Positions 26,393 through 34,823 of a stretch of 64,000 nucleotides of DNA are shown one piece after another (the stretch's first letter is position 1; every line of letters starts with the position of its first letter). The stretch spans positions 1,860,001 to 1,924,000 of the forward strand of contig NC_019962.1 in the NCBI RefSeq assembly GCF_000230735.2, read 5' to 3'. Position numbers and translations under genes: made by a program. The notes beneath the pieces were generated by a model. That model made no database searches. It worked only from the letters and a program-made list of their open reading frames with translations, and had not been told where the DNA came from. Source of the DNA: Natrinema pellirubrum DSM 15624. GTDB lineage: Archaea > Halobacteriota > Halobacteria > Halobacteriales > Natrialbaceae.

Positions 26393-26755
26393 ATGTTCGC
26401 GAGTGTCGCACATCGTCTCCGAGTCGGGTATCAGCAAATCCGCCACTCCCGTCCCTCGAGACTCTGGCTCGCTGCGATCGCCCTCTTTGGCGTCGCCGAT
26501 ATCGCCACGACGACGTATCTCGTCACGACAACTCCATTTGCCGAGGGGAATCCGATACTCGCGACGCTATTCGCCGAATTTGGTGTGTGGGTCCTGATTC
26601 CGATAAAGGCAGTCGGATTCGTGTTTTTCTACGGGCTCTATCGTGTGGTCCCGCGAACGTGGCGCGTCGGCGTCCCGATCGGGCTCGCGCTGTTGGGCTG
26701 TGTGGTCTCGGTGTGGAACCTGTCGGTGGGGCTGACCGGGAGCGCGCCACTATAG
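26393..26755 (+). CDS. Small membrane protein (DUF5658-like)
   Basis: This 120-residue protein has three to four hydrophobic segments. It begins FASVAHRLRVGY, continues with LWLAAIALFGVADIATTTYL and a GNP motif (FAEGNPILATL), and ends in two more helices. The pattern D-x(3)-T...E-x-NP is typical of DUF5658 proteins of unknown function. The ATG lies two bases after the IS66 target duplication, so expression may now depend on the element. Confidence 0.7.
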   Translation: MFASVAHRLRVGYQQIRHSRPSRLWLAAIALFGVADIATTTYLVTTTPFAEGNPILATLFAEFGVWVLIPIKAVGFVFFYGLYRVVPRTWRVGVPIGLALLGCVVSVWNLSVGLTGSAPL

Positions 26756-26828
26756 CCACGGTGGCCTTTCGAACACTTTGGACACCCGCCCGAACATGCT
26801 TTCACTGCGGACAGTCATGTAGCCCGAT

Positions 26829-27206
26829 ATGCCCCTCGTCACGAACCGCCGCGTCCTGCGGACCGAGATCCCGCCCGACGAAATGCTCCTGCGGGACGCC
26901 AAACTCGACCACCTCCGCAGTATCCTCGAGCCGATCCAGTTCGGCGACCCCGTCTCGGGGACCTTTATCCACGGCCCGCCGGGCACCGGGAAAACACATG
27001 CCGCCCGCCTGTTGGCCTCGCGACTCCAGCAAGCCGCCGGGCACGTCCAGCACGCGCATATCGACTGTTGGCAACGCAATACGACGACGGCGATCGTCTC
27101 AGAACTACTCGCCGGCCTCGGGGTGCCAGCGCCGAACAACGCTGCGGGCTACGATCTCCTCGAGCGACTGCGGGACGCTCTCGAGTCGCCCTACATCGCA
27201 AATCGA
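26829..27206 (+). pseudogene. Truncated Orc1/Cdc6 initiator (N-terminal AAA+ part only)
   Basis: About 126 residues match the start of an archaeal Orc1/Cdc6: the RxEIPPDEMLLRDAKL lead-in, the Walker A GPPGTGKT (about residues 48-55) and AHIDCWQRNTTTAI. Homology stops after LRDALESPYI, before Walker B, and the frame runs on through unrelated sequence to 27317. It cannot work as an initiator and differs from the complete gene at 56185, so it is a relic of another replicon. Confidence 0.85.
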
Positions 27207-27460
27207 GAACGGGTACGTCCTCGAGGGAGGACAGTAGCGGCAGGACGTCTGCACCCTCGGCGAGGTCTCACGAACAGCCGACGGTCGCTTGGACGTCTAG
27301 CTTGCAACTCCCGGTGACACCTGACGTCTTCAGTGGACGCTCTCGGACCGTCGTTGGTCATTGACCGACGACGACCGATCGAGCGATAGACACACAAGTA
27401 ATAAGACAAGCAAACAACCGCAATCGAGCTGGATTCGTGTTAGGCGTGGAGAGTGAATCC
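27207..27460. other. Junction region without recognisable gene
   Basis: A short protein-like tail (IENGYVLEGGQ, about 27206-27238) in a different frame suggests a deletion joined the Orc1 fragment to the end of another gene. The remaining sequence shows no feature that I can support. Confidence 0.4.
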
Positions 27461-27463
27461 TTC

Positions 27464-27853
27464 TCAGGGTGGTGTGAGTAACCCGGCGACAGCCTCACCT
27501 GTCCCCGAATCGGTCTGTCCAGTCGCTGCCCCCTCGTCAGGAATGTCTGCATCCTCCATCAGCAAGACGCCCCGTTCAGTGTACTCGAGGCCGTTCTTTC
27601 TCTGGCGCTTCTGGTTGATTGCCAGCCGGTTCTTCGAAAGATCAAGCAACGTATTCATCGTTCTCGAGATGACATTTTTTGCGTAATCGTCGCTGATCCC
27701 TTTCTCCTGGCGGCGGATCCAGTGTTTCAGATCGCTTTCTGCGACGTACTCATGGACACCTGTACTCCCTTTCTCCCACTGTCTCCGACGCCTGGATCCG
27801 TGCGTGCCTTCCAGAGCTTTGCAGCAAGTCGTGGGGAGCGACGATGTCGACAT
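27464..27853 (-). CDS. Hypothetical haloarchaeal protein, possibly N-terminally truncated
   Basis: The 129-residue frame has a convincing protein body from about residue 27 on: WEKGSTGVHEYVAESDLKHW and SDDYAKNVISRTMNTLLDLSKN. The first 25 residues (SLPTTCCKALEGTHGSRRRR) are antisense to the PIN partner's reading frame and do not look native, so the real N-terminus was probably lost at a junction near 27780-27800. It is likely a helical, DNA-associated accessory-genome protein, but I do not recognise a named family. Confidence 0.5.
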   Translation of the reverse strand: MSTSSLPTTCCKALEGTHGSRRRRQWEKGSTGVHEYVAESDLKHWIRRQEKGISDDYAKNVISRTMNTLLDLSKNRLAINQKRQRKNGLEYTERGVLLMEDADIPDEGAATGQTDSGTGEAVAGLLTPP

Positions 27854-27902
27854 CAACGATGACGACGCGGCGACGACCGACGCTGCTGACGACGAGCGAT
27901 GA
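27796..27902 (+). pseudogene. 3' end of a truncated partner gene overlapping the PIN gene
   Basis: The plus-strand frame ending at 27902 gives VGSDDVDINDDDAATTDAAD before its stop and overlaps the PIN start codon in an ATGA arrangement. The position and coupling are those of an antitoxin-type gene directly upstream of a PIN toxin. Everything upstream of about 27796 is missing. Confidence 0.4.
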
Positions 27903-28495
27903 CGGATCGGCGACTGCGGACGGTCGTCGCCGACACGAGCGCGCTGATCAGTCTGGCCGTTCCGCGAGCAGACACAGCGTACGACACCGACGCCGCTCCG
28001 GGCCCATTGCAGTATCTGCTCACCTCGTGTGACGTGTTTATCCCGCCGGAGGTCACTATGGAACTCCAAGCACTCACTCAGTATCAGGATATCCACGGCA
28101 CTGCAGCGACGAACGTCCTTGCGGCTCGCGATTACTACACCGTCGAGGAGCCATACGAACGCGTGAAGACGTCGGACTCGCGACTGACGTTCGGCCTCGA
28201 TGACGGCAAAACCGATGGGATCGTCCTCGTGAATGTACTCGACATCGATGGCTTCCTGACCGACGAGTTCGGCGGGCCGAACTTTCCGCTCATCCACGCG
28301 GTGTTACAGGGCCCACAGATCGTCCCGGTGCCGCAGCTCATCTGTGACTACGCCCGAAACAGCCATATGACCGACCACGAAGCGCGAACGCTGTTGGCAC
28401 CGATTAGTCCGCACCGAATCTGGGACACCAGCCCCTACGTTGCCCAGCTGCGAGCCCGCCTCGAGGAGAATTCTCTCGAACTGGTAACTACGTGA
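27899..28495 (+). CDS. PIN-domain protein (putative ribonuclease/toxin)
   Basis: This 198-residue protein opens with VVADTSALISL, the first acidic strand of PIN nucleases. Further acidic positions follow in PPEVTMELQAL, LTFGLDDGKTDGIVLVN and IDGFLTDEFGG, matching the four-acid PIN active site. Single-strand RNA cleavage is the usual activity. A C-terminal segment of about 50 residues (SPHRIWDTSPYVAQLRARLEE) extends beyond the core. The upstream partner gene is truncated, so this may be an orphan. Confidence 0.75.
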   Translation: MTDRRLRTVVADTSALISLAVPRADTAYDTDAAPGPLQYLLTSCDVFIPPEVTMELQALTQYQDIHGTAATNVLAARDYYTVEEPYERVKTSDSRLTFGLDDGKTDGIVLVNVLDIDGFLTDEFGGPNFPLIHAVLQGPQIVPVPQLICDYARNSHMTDHEARTLLAPISPHRIWDTSPYVAQLRARLEENSLELVTT

Positions 28496-28497
28496 AA

Positions 28498-28815
28498 CGC
28501 GACGGCTGTCCGGACACGATCCACCCTACAAGCCGATACGGCACTAAACACGATGACGTCAGCGGTCCGGTCGATCTCCGAGGACTGTAGACGTATCCTC
28601 AAGGTGATCCGATTCGATTGAGGGCCGGACTGAGGCTAACGTGACGGCGGCTGACATCGCAATCGGCGGGACGGGAGAGGCACTGGGCCGTGCGGGTGAA
28701 ATCCCCGTTGCGGCCAGCGACGACGGACTGACCTAGAGTCCGAGTGCCTACTCGTTCGACACCCCACTGGAACCGGATCCGTTCCATGTGGAGGACGGTG
28801 TCTCGGTGAGTGCCA
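28498..28815. other. Intergenic stretch without recognisable gene
   Basis: Open frames on both strands here are short and not protein-like. A weak relic, AADIAIGGTGEALGRAGEIP (plus strand, about 28640-28730), looks coded but is too short to identify. The region contains the end of the convergent phosphate permease transcript. Confidence 0.35.
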
Positions 28816-28816
28816 C

Positions 28817-30061
28817 TCACAGCAGGAACACGAACACCGGGTACGAGGTGGCAATCGCCAGTGCCGGCGTCAACACCCACATCGTTACGATGCGCTTGGC
28901 TGCGCTCGGATCGAAGAGGCTCCGCTCGTCGAGATCAGCCGGTCCTTCCGCGCCGACATCCGGTACGTCTGGGACGTCCGCTGGTTTCTCTGCCGGCTTC
29001 TCCTGGCGAGCGATGTCCCCGATGGTCGGGCCAGCAGGAGCCCCCTCGGCGCGGGAGGTGACCAATGCCCCTGTTGCGACGTCTACTTCCGGCCGTTCGG
29101 GTGTTGGGATTGCCAACTCCACCAGTGTCGCCGCCCGACTCGCTCGACCCCACCCGAGCCCAATAATCGTCGATGTCGTACTCACCGCGAGACTCGCGGG
29201 AATCCCGAAATAGGAGAGGATCGTGATCACTGTCCCACCGACGACGGAAACGATCAGCGATGCGAGGATCGGTAGTTCCGTAATATCGTCCCCGACCGTC
29301 TCCAGTGTGCGACGGGCGATAGTAAAACTTCCCAACCCGAAGGCTGCCACCGCAAGCAGGACGCCCTGATTGACAGTGAGCGATCCCCCCGAACCGACGA
29401 GGGGAGCCACTGCGTTCGCCGCGTTCGACGCCCCCGCCGAGAACGCCATATAACAGGCGATGACGACCACTGAGAGTGACCCGACGATGTCCTGTGGTGA
29501 CGCGTTCTTATTCAAATACGGACGTGGAACTGTTCCCGACCGGTCAAGCTGGACGAAATGGAGATCGAATTTCGTGAACGCGATGTAACGGTCGAGATAC
29601 GGGTAGATGTAGCGTCCGACTACGGCCCCGATGAGGAAACACGATAGGGGTGCGACGATCCACGCCGAGACGATAACGAACATCAGCGCCCGATTGAGAG
29701 TGTCGGATGCGAGACCCAATCCGACGATCGCCCCGACGGCCGTCATCGAGGTCGAAGCTGGAACGCCATAGAGATTGGACACGAACAACGACGCGCCCGT
29801 GAAAAACAGGACGGCGACGCTTGCAGCGGGCGTAAACTGGGTTGCCGGCACGATACTGCTGCTCATCGTCGCGATGACGTTCCGACCGACGGTCCACGCA
29901 CCGATAAAGCCGAAAGCGACGAACAATGCGCCAGCGGTCGTCTTTCGGACCAAGCGCGAGCCCACTGCCGGACCGAACGCCACGCCCGTTGATGACCCCC
30001 CGATGTTGAACCCGACGAATATCGCGACACCGATGCCGACGACAGTTAGCAGCACAACCAT
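28817..30061 (-). CDS. PiT family inorganic phosphate permease
   Basis: This 414-residue integral membrane protein has about ten hydrophobic segments and the two inverted PiT signatures: FNIGGSSTGVAFGPAVGSR (N-terminal) and SAGASNAANAVAPLVGSG (central). GVPASTSMTAVGAIVG and GIPASLAVSTTSTIIGLGWG are the paired substrate-helix motifs. A soluble acidic linker (about residues 325-385) with PEKPADVPDVPD separates the last helix. It would carry phosphate with a cation. A 117-bp AT-rich gap lies before the start. Confidence 0.92.
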   Translation of the reverse strand: MVVLLTVVGIGVAIFVGFNIGGSSTGVAFGPAVGSRLVRKTTAGALFVAFGFIGAWTVGRNVIATMSSSIVPATQFTPAASVAVLFFTGASLFVSNLYGVPASTSMTAVGAIVGLGLASDTLNRALMFVIVSAWIVAPLSCFLIGAVVGRYIYPYLDRYIAFTKFDLHFVQLDRSGTVPRPYLNKNASPQDIVGSLSVVVIACYMAFSAGASNAANAVAPLVGSGGSLTVNQGVLLAVAAFGLGSFTIARRTLETVGDDITELPILASLIVSVVGGTVITILSYFGIPASLAVSTTSTIIGLGWGRASRAATLVELAIPTPERPEVDVATGALVTSRAEGAPAGPTIGDIARQEKPAEKPADVPDVPDVGAEGPADLDERSLFDPSAAKRIVTMWVLTPALAIATSYPVFVFLL

Positions 30062-30178
30062 CGTATCTGAGTCAAGATTATCTGACTACCTTATATAATC
30101 CCTGACGCCGGAACCGCGTTGCTGCTCTTTGTCTACTTCGTTAGTTCAGCGGGTCTCGAGCGGACTACTAAACAGCGG

Positions 30179-31186
30179 TCAATCGCCTGGTTGCAGTGAG
30201 GTCTGGGAGTCGGTTTCCGTCTTGTACACGTTCCCTTGGATACGGACTTCATCCCGCTCGAGCAACCGATCGTGGTCGGCTGTGTTCGAAGTGGCCTGGG
30301 TCAGCCGCCAGAGCGGCCGGATGTTACAAAGCGCGAATCCGACGACGATGAGCGCGAATCCGGCGACGGTCGCCATCGTGATTCCCTCCCCGAGCAGGGC
30401 TGCGCCGAAGACCGTCGCGACGATCGGTGTTGCGTAGTTGATGAGGCTAATGTTCGTTGCGCCGGTTCTCTCTAGCAACGTGAAATACAGGAGGAAACCG
30501 CCCGCTGTCGCGAAAATCCCGAGGTATGTGAGCGCAGCGGCTGCCGACGGCGTCCACGTTACGTTTCGGAGCGTTGCTCCAGAATAGGCGTACGCCGTCA
30601 CGTGGAGGAACACTGCACCGGTACCCATCGCCCACGCGTGGAGTGCCATCGTTGGGAGGTCCGCCGACCAGCGTTCGGTCAGGACGGAGCCGAGCGCGAA
30701 GACGACTGCGGACGCCAAGAGAAGCCCGATACCGAGGAACTGTCCATCAACGGACCCACCGGTAATTGCAATCGCGATTACGCCGGCAAGCCCAGCACAA
30801 AGCCCGACGACATCCGTGACGTAGATCCGTTCCGTCGAGAGGACTCGAATGGCGATGATCGGCGTGATAATCGGTGTGAAACTGAGGACGATCGCAGCGA
30901 CACCGCTCGTGACGTAGCTCTGGCCGATGAACGAGAACGCGAAGTGCGCTCCGATGACGAGGATGCCGTTCGAGAGGATAAGAGCGAGGTCGGCTTTCGT
31001 CCGGGGACGCCACCGAAGCCGGCCGAGTAGCACCGCGCCGACAAAAATGACCGCAGCGATATCTAGTCGGGCCGCTGCGAAGAGAAGCGGTGGGAGCGTT
31101 TCGAGCCCGATTTCGATCGCTGTGAACGCCGTTCCCCAGACGAGTGCAAGCGCACCGAACAACAGCACGTCTTCTAACTTTGTCAT
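30179..31186 (-). CDS. EamA/DMT superfamily transporter
   Basis: This 335-residue membrane protein has ten predicted helices in two EamA repeats. The N-terminal repeat starts LALVWGTAFTAIEIGLETLPP, with the usual WG near the first helix. The second repeat ends NYATPIVATVFGAALLGEGIT, the conserved P/GE motif. A 45-residue polar C-terminal tail follows. Substrate cannot be inferred; family members export amino acids, metabolites or drugs. Confidence 0.9.
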   Translation of the reverse strand: MTKLEDVLLFGALALVWGTAFTAIEIGLETLPPLLFAAARLDIAAVIFVGAVLLGRLRWRPRTKADLALILSNGILVIGAHFAFSFIGQSYVTSGVAAIVLSFTPIITPIIAIRVLSTERIYVTDVVGLCAGLAGVIAIAITGGSVDGQFLGIGLLLASAVVFALGSVLTERWSADLPTMALHAWAMGTGAVFLHVTAYAYSGATLRNVTWTPSAAAALTYLGIFATAGGFLLYFTLLERTGATNISLINYATPIVATVFGAALLGEGITMATVAGFALIVVGFALCNIRPLWRLTQATSNTADHDRLLERDEVRIQGNVYKTETDSQTSLQPGD

Positions 31187-31189
31187 GTT

Positions 31190-31535
31190 ACCATTGCATA
31201 GTATGTCATTGCTTCAAAGTCGATGTAGTCTCTATAAGCGGCTCAACTAAACGATTTGCGGGGACAGTGATAACACGACTCAACGGCTGTCCGTCCTTGG
31301 TAATCATTATCTAGACATGCAGCTCGGCACGAATGAGTGGCGGTGGTTTCGCTCAGTAGCCGACTAACTGTCCGTTAGCTGCTGTGCGGTTACTGGTGAA
31401 TTCACTGAGGGAGAAAGCCGACGAACGGGTTTCCCACCATCCATCGCATGCAATCTTGCCATCGTTGCCCTCATGATGCTGTCCACCATGGTTGCCAGCA
31501 TGGTCGTTTGGCTACTCAGATACTGATGGGCCAAA
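31190..31535. other. Divergent intergenic region, EamA transporter / NmrA-type reductase
   Basis: No gene is apparent. In-frame codons upstream of 31538 could extend the reductase to 31448, but the added residues (Cys/His-rich) are not family-like. TATA-type elements for both genes are presumably here. I cannot place them reliably. Confidence 0.4.
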
Positions 31536-31537
31536 CC

Positions 31538-32398
31538 ATGACGGAAGTTCTACTCGTCACCGGGGCAACCGGGACTGTCGGTCAGCATGCGGTTGCTGCG
31601 CTTGCAGACCGCGATGTCGCCGTCAAGAGCGGGGTCCGCAACCCGAAAACTGTATCCACCGAGATCGCGGACGCCGGGGCTGTGGTCGCGTTCGACTTCA
31701 CGAAGCCCGAGACATGGGGAGATGCACTGGTCGATGTCGACGGCGTCTTTCTCGTGCGACCTCCAGCCGTGAGCGAAGCGGATATCAACTCGTTCGTCGA
31801 CGCAGCGGCCCGCGTCGGTGTTGACCACGTCGCCTACCTTTCGACGCTCGGTGCGGAAAAGAACGTCCTCATTCCCCACCACCGGATCGAGAAACACATT
31901 ATGGGGACGGACATCCAGTATACGCTCCTTCGATCGTCGTTTTTTATGCAAAACCTCCTCGAGGTCCACCGGCCGGATATCGTCGAACGCAACGAGATAT
32001 TCGTCCCGGCCGGGCGTGGCGAAACGAGCTTCGTCGATGCACGAGATATCGGCGAAGCAGCCGCGGTCGTGTTAACTGAATCCGGTCACACCAACCGAGC
32101 GTACGACCTCACCGGGCCTGAGGCGCTGGACTACGGAACGGTTGCCACCATCTGTAGTGACGTCTTGGATCGACCGATCACGTATCCAAACCCGTCACTG
32201 TTGGCGTTCGCACGGCGAATGCGTCGACGCGGAAAACCGCTCGGATTTATCGCACTGATGTGTGGCATCTACACCACCGCGCGGCTCGGGTTGGCTGCTC
32301 GCGTGACCGAAGACAGCCGCAGGCTCCTCGGACGGCCGCCGCGAACGATGCGGGCGTTTATCGAAGATTACGCAGCCGAGTTTCAAGCCGACTCGTAG
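31538..32398 (+). CDS. NmrA-like NAD(P)-binding protein (atypical SDR)
   Basis: This 286-residue protein starts at the ATG at 31538, right before the dinucleotide-binding motif TEVLLVTGATGTVGQ (GxTGxxG). The SDR core is followed by AAARVGVDHVAYLSTLGAEK and FFMQNLLEVHR, as in NmrA/TMR proteins. The classical YxxxK of dehydrogenases is not evident, so it may be a reductase of small quinones or aldehydes or a redox sensor. It is divergent from the EamA exporter. Confidence 0.88.
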   Translation: MTEVLLVTGATGTVGQHAVAALADRDVAVKSGVRNPKTVSTEIADAGAVVAFDFTKPETWGDALVDVDGVFLVRPPAVSEADINSFVDAAARVGVDHVAYLSTLGAEKNVLIPHHRIEKHIMGTDIQYTLLRSSFFMQNLLEVHRPDIVERNEIFVPAGRGETSFVDARDIGEAAAVVLTESGHTNRAYDLTGPEALDYGTVATICSDVLDRPITYPNPSLLAFARRMRRRGKPLGFIALMCGIYTTARLGLAARVTEDSRRLLGRPPRTMRAFIEDYAAEFQADS

Positions 32399-32583
32399 CC
32401 GAACACGACACTGACAGGGAGAAATGCCGAGAGCGGGTACGTCGAAACTTGCGGACCACTACTCCCGAAACAGCGTCCGAGATCATCGAGCCGCCTGCTG
32501 TCGCTCACGTTGCGGTCACCACCCCTTCATTCCAACACCCTGGTACGATACGTCCAGGGGAGTCCCCTGTCTCGAGTACGACC

Positions 32584-32991
32584 TCAAGGGGCGTCGCCCG
32601 GCGTAGCATCCCGGAGGAGCATCGTCTTTACGCGACCAACCCCATCGAAATCGCGGAGTCGATACACGAGTTCGCGAACCCGTTCTGAATCGCCGTGACA
32701 GAAAACCGTCTCTAAACACCACTCGTCCTGGTGGGTATGGCTCATTGTCTCGATGACGTCTTGAAATTGGTGTTGGACGGAATGGAGATCGTGAATCACC
32801 TCGTGATGCCGGCAATCGAAGGCCAGAACGGCGACGACCTCACCCGATACTTCCTCGAGTTGTGAATGCCCCTCGATGTATTCCTGCATCGCTTCACGAA
32901 CTGCTCGCGAGTGAGAGTCCAAGCCCTCGGCCTGCCACGTCTCGTCGAACTCGTCGAGGACGTCCGCGGATACGTTCAAACTCGTTCGCAT
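32584..32991 (-). CDS. nikR: NikR-like metal-responsive repressor
   Basis: This 135-residue protein has an N-terminal ribbon-helix-helix (RTSLNVSADVLDEFDETW, residues 2-19) and a C-terminal ACT-type metal domain with many histidines. The ligand region SHTHQDEWCLE resembles the nickel site H-x-H-x5-C of NikR, but with four residues between the second His and Cys, so metal geometry may differ. It is divergent from the NicO-type transporter at 33095, the expected arrangement for nickel or cobalt homeostasis. Confidence 0.85.
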   Translation of the reverse strand: MRTSLNVSADVLDEFDETWQAEGLDSHSRAVREAMQEYIEGHSQLEEVSGEVVAVLAFDCRHHEVIHDLHSVQHQFQDVIETMSHTHQDEWCLETVFCHGDSERVRELVYRLRDFDGVGRVKTMLLRDATPGDAP

Positions 32992-33040
32992 ACCTCACAG
33001 TTGGGTCCCCGCTGTCTTGAGTACTCGATTATTACGGAAA

Positions 33041-33076
33041 CCGCGTTCTAGTCTTAACAATCGCTATACAACGCGG
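33041..33076. promoter_or_regulatory. Candidate NikR-type operator, CCGCGTT-N22-AACGCGG
   Basis: A perfect 7-bp inverted repeat (33041-33047 and 33070-33076) with a 22-bp spacer lies between the divergent repressor and transporter genes, ending 18 bp before the transporter ATG. The spacer holds the AT-rich TTAACAATCGCTATA stretch that probably contains the promoter. Widely spaced half-sites fit NikR-type tetramers. Confidence 0.55.
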
Positions 33077-33094
33077 TGATGAAAGTGTACGTGA

Positions 33095-33898
33095 ATGCTC
33101 TACGGTGAGGCGTTTCCACTACTAGTCGGCGCGGTTTCGCTCGGGTTCGTACACGGCATTGAACCCGGGCACGGATGGCCGGTCGCTGCGAGTTACGCGC
33201 TCGAGCGGTCCAACAAGTGGCGCTACGGGTTCGCCGCCGGCTTCCTCATCGGTATCGGCCACCTCATCAGCAGTCTGGCGATGGTCGGCGTGTTCTTCTA
33301 CGCGAAATCCTACTTCCAACTGACCCGGGTGAACGAGCCGATTTCGATCCTCGGCGTCTCCATCGGCGGTCCGGTAAGTATCGTTGCAGGTGTATTACTC
33401 ATCGGCCTCGGCGTTCGAGAGTACACACACGGCCACTCTCACGGTCACGACCACGACGAGCAGACGGGAGACCAGTTCACCCACCACGATCACGACGCCG
33501 GTGAGCAGACGGGGGACCGCTTTTCAGATGGGCTCCTTGAACGGGTGAAAACTCGGCTTGGAGACAGCGGGGGCCGTTCTCACGGGCACGGGACTGAAAC
33601 GGCCGCTGACGCCGACCGCGGACTGTTCGGAATCGCCTGGTTCGCGTTCGTCCTCGGATTCGCCCACGAGGAGGAGTTCGAAATCATCGGGCTTTGTGCC
33701 GGCTCGACGTACTGTCTGGAGCTGATGACTGCGTACGCCCTGACGGTCATCGTCGGTATCGTGGGTCTGACGATGCTTCTCATCGCCGGCTATCAGGAGT
33801 ACGAGGAAACGGTCGAGACGTACACGCCGTACCTGCCGCTGTTCTCGGCGACCGTCCTCGTCGTTATGGGGCTCGGCTTCGTCGCTGGCTTCTTCTGA
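33095..33898 (+). CDS. NicO/RcnA-like nickel-cobalt transporter with histidine-rich loop
   Basis: This 267-residue membrane protein has six to seven helices. The first carries FVHGIEPGHGWPVAASY, a metal-coordinating pattern like the HX4DH box of nickel transporters. A central cytoplasmic loop (about residues 110-170) is very rich in His (HGHSHGHDHDE, HHDHD, HGHG). A later helix has GFAHEEEFEIIGLCAGS. The gene faces away from the NikR-like repressor. Import or export cannot be decided; the His-rich loop fits efflux (RcnA) or buffered uptake. Confidence 0.82.
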   Translation: MLYGEAFPLLVGAVSLGFVHGIEPGHGWPVAASYALERSNKWRYGFAAGFLIGIGHLISSLAMVGVFFYAKSYFQLTRVNEPISILGVSIGGPVSIVAGVLLIGLGVREYTHGHSHGHDHDEQTGDQFTHHDHDAGEQTGDRFSDGLLERVKTRLGDSGGRSHGHGTETAADADRGLFGIAWFAFVLGFAHEEEFEIIGLCAGSTYCLELMTAYALTVIVGIVGLTMLLIAGYQEYEETVETYTPYLPLFSATVLVVMGLGFVAGFF

Positions 33899-34135
33899 AC
33901 CGGGCCATACCGTCCTCCCCGTCTCTTCCTCTATGGGGTCTTTCGCGCCGTCAGAGAGCGGCGGCGTCCGGAATCGGTACCTCGTCGTGTCTCGAGGTGC
34001 CAGAGCGGGGCATCGACGGGTTCGGAAATCGTGTCGCGGCGGTCGACAGTGGCGAGAACCTCAATACGGAACTAGTAGCTAACGACGTTTCGAGTAGTGT
34101 GACAGTTAGCAGGCATGGGAACCGACGCCACTGTC

Positions 34136-34177
34136 TTAACCAACAGAACTATGCAATTGGCGTTCCGTGTTGGTTAA
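34136..34177. promoter_or_regulatory. Perfect 10-bp inverted repeat TTAACCAACA-N22-TGTTGGTTAA
   Basis: The arms are at 34136-34145 and 34168-34177, with 22 bp between them. The right arm ends 14 bp before the start of the small gene at 34192, so this is a likely operator, or a hairpin in the leader. The spacing equals that of the repeat upstream of the NicO gene, although the sequence differs. Confidence 0.55.
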
Positions 34178-34191
34178 CACGAGAGTCGCCG

Positions 34192-34521
34192 ATGCCTGAT
34201 GAACCACCGGCTCCACCGGCGAACCTCCCACCAGAGGTCGTCGACGCGCTCAACGAGTCCGCTCCGGAGCGGCTGCGGGACGTTGCCGCGTACGCCGAGG
34301 CGCTAGCCAAACACAAGGACCGCGAGACCCGTCTCGAGGACGAGCCGAGTGACAACGAGATCGACGACCGGGCCGACGATCTCCCGGACGATGTCCCCGC
34401 AAAGGCGACGGTCACGATCAAGGAGATCAATGACAACCGGTACTACTACTGGCAGTGGCGGGACGGCGATACGGTGACATCGAAGTACAAAGGCCCGGTG
34501 AATCCGGAGGAAGAGATCTAG
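34192..34521 (+). CDS. Small acidic haloarchaeal protein (DUF6788-like)
   Basis: This 109-residue protein has a proline-rich start (PDEPPAPPANLPPEVV), a helical middle segment (RLRDVAAYAEALAKHKDRE) and an acidic linker. It ends with YYYWQWRDGDTVTSKYKGPV, which resembles the DUF6788 core. No transmembrane segment or signal is present. Function is unknown. The inverted repeat just upstream suggests specific control. Confidence 0.7.
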   Translation: MPDEPPAPPANLPPEVVDALNESAPERLRDVAAYAEALAKHKDRETRLEDEPSDNEIDDRADDLPDDVPAKATVTIKEINDNRYYYWQWRDGDTVTSKYKGPVNPEEEI

Positions 34522-34524
34522 GTC

Positions 34525-34820
34525 GCGACGGAGACCGTCCGTCTATAGACGAGGCGAGTCCCCCGAATCGGTCGACGGTCATGAGTCGCGCCCGTCGATC
34601 GAAGCGACGGACACAGAGGTACCGACCCTCGAGGTAATCGACACGGGACCGAACGGATGGGGACGGACCCGTCGGCAGGTGCCTGAATAGTTAATCCATG
34701 GATCCCAGACTCCGCAGACATAACAGATGGAAAGTAAACGTCGTGCTTTCCCCCGATATGTCTTCAAACCGCAAATATAGATTATATACGCAGACGTCCT
34801 ACGTAGGACTGGTGAACGGA
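34525..34820. other. Intergenic region before the DUF2892 gene
   Basis: No gene is supported. The AT-rich run AAATATAGATTATATACG (about 34772-34789) is a good TATA-box candidate for the gene starting at 34824, at a distance suiting a short leader. Confidence 0.4.
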
Positions 34821-34823
34821 ACC

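Noticed and set aside
25681-27237. 518-codon plus-strand frame through the IS66 element and beyond
   Set aside because: It mixes antisense transposase sequence with unrelated flanking sequence and has no coherent motif.
33420-33500. His-rich repeat region as a possible CRISPR-like or tandem repeat
   Set aside because: The repetition comes from CAC/GGC codons of the metal-binding loop of the NicO-type transporter. Units are irregular and there are no spacers.
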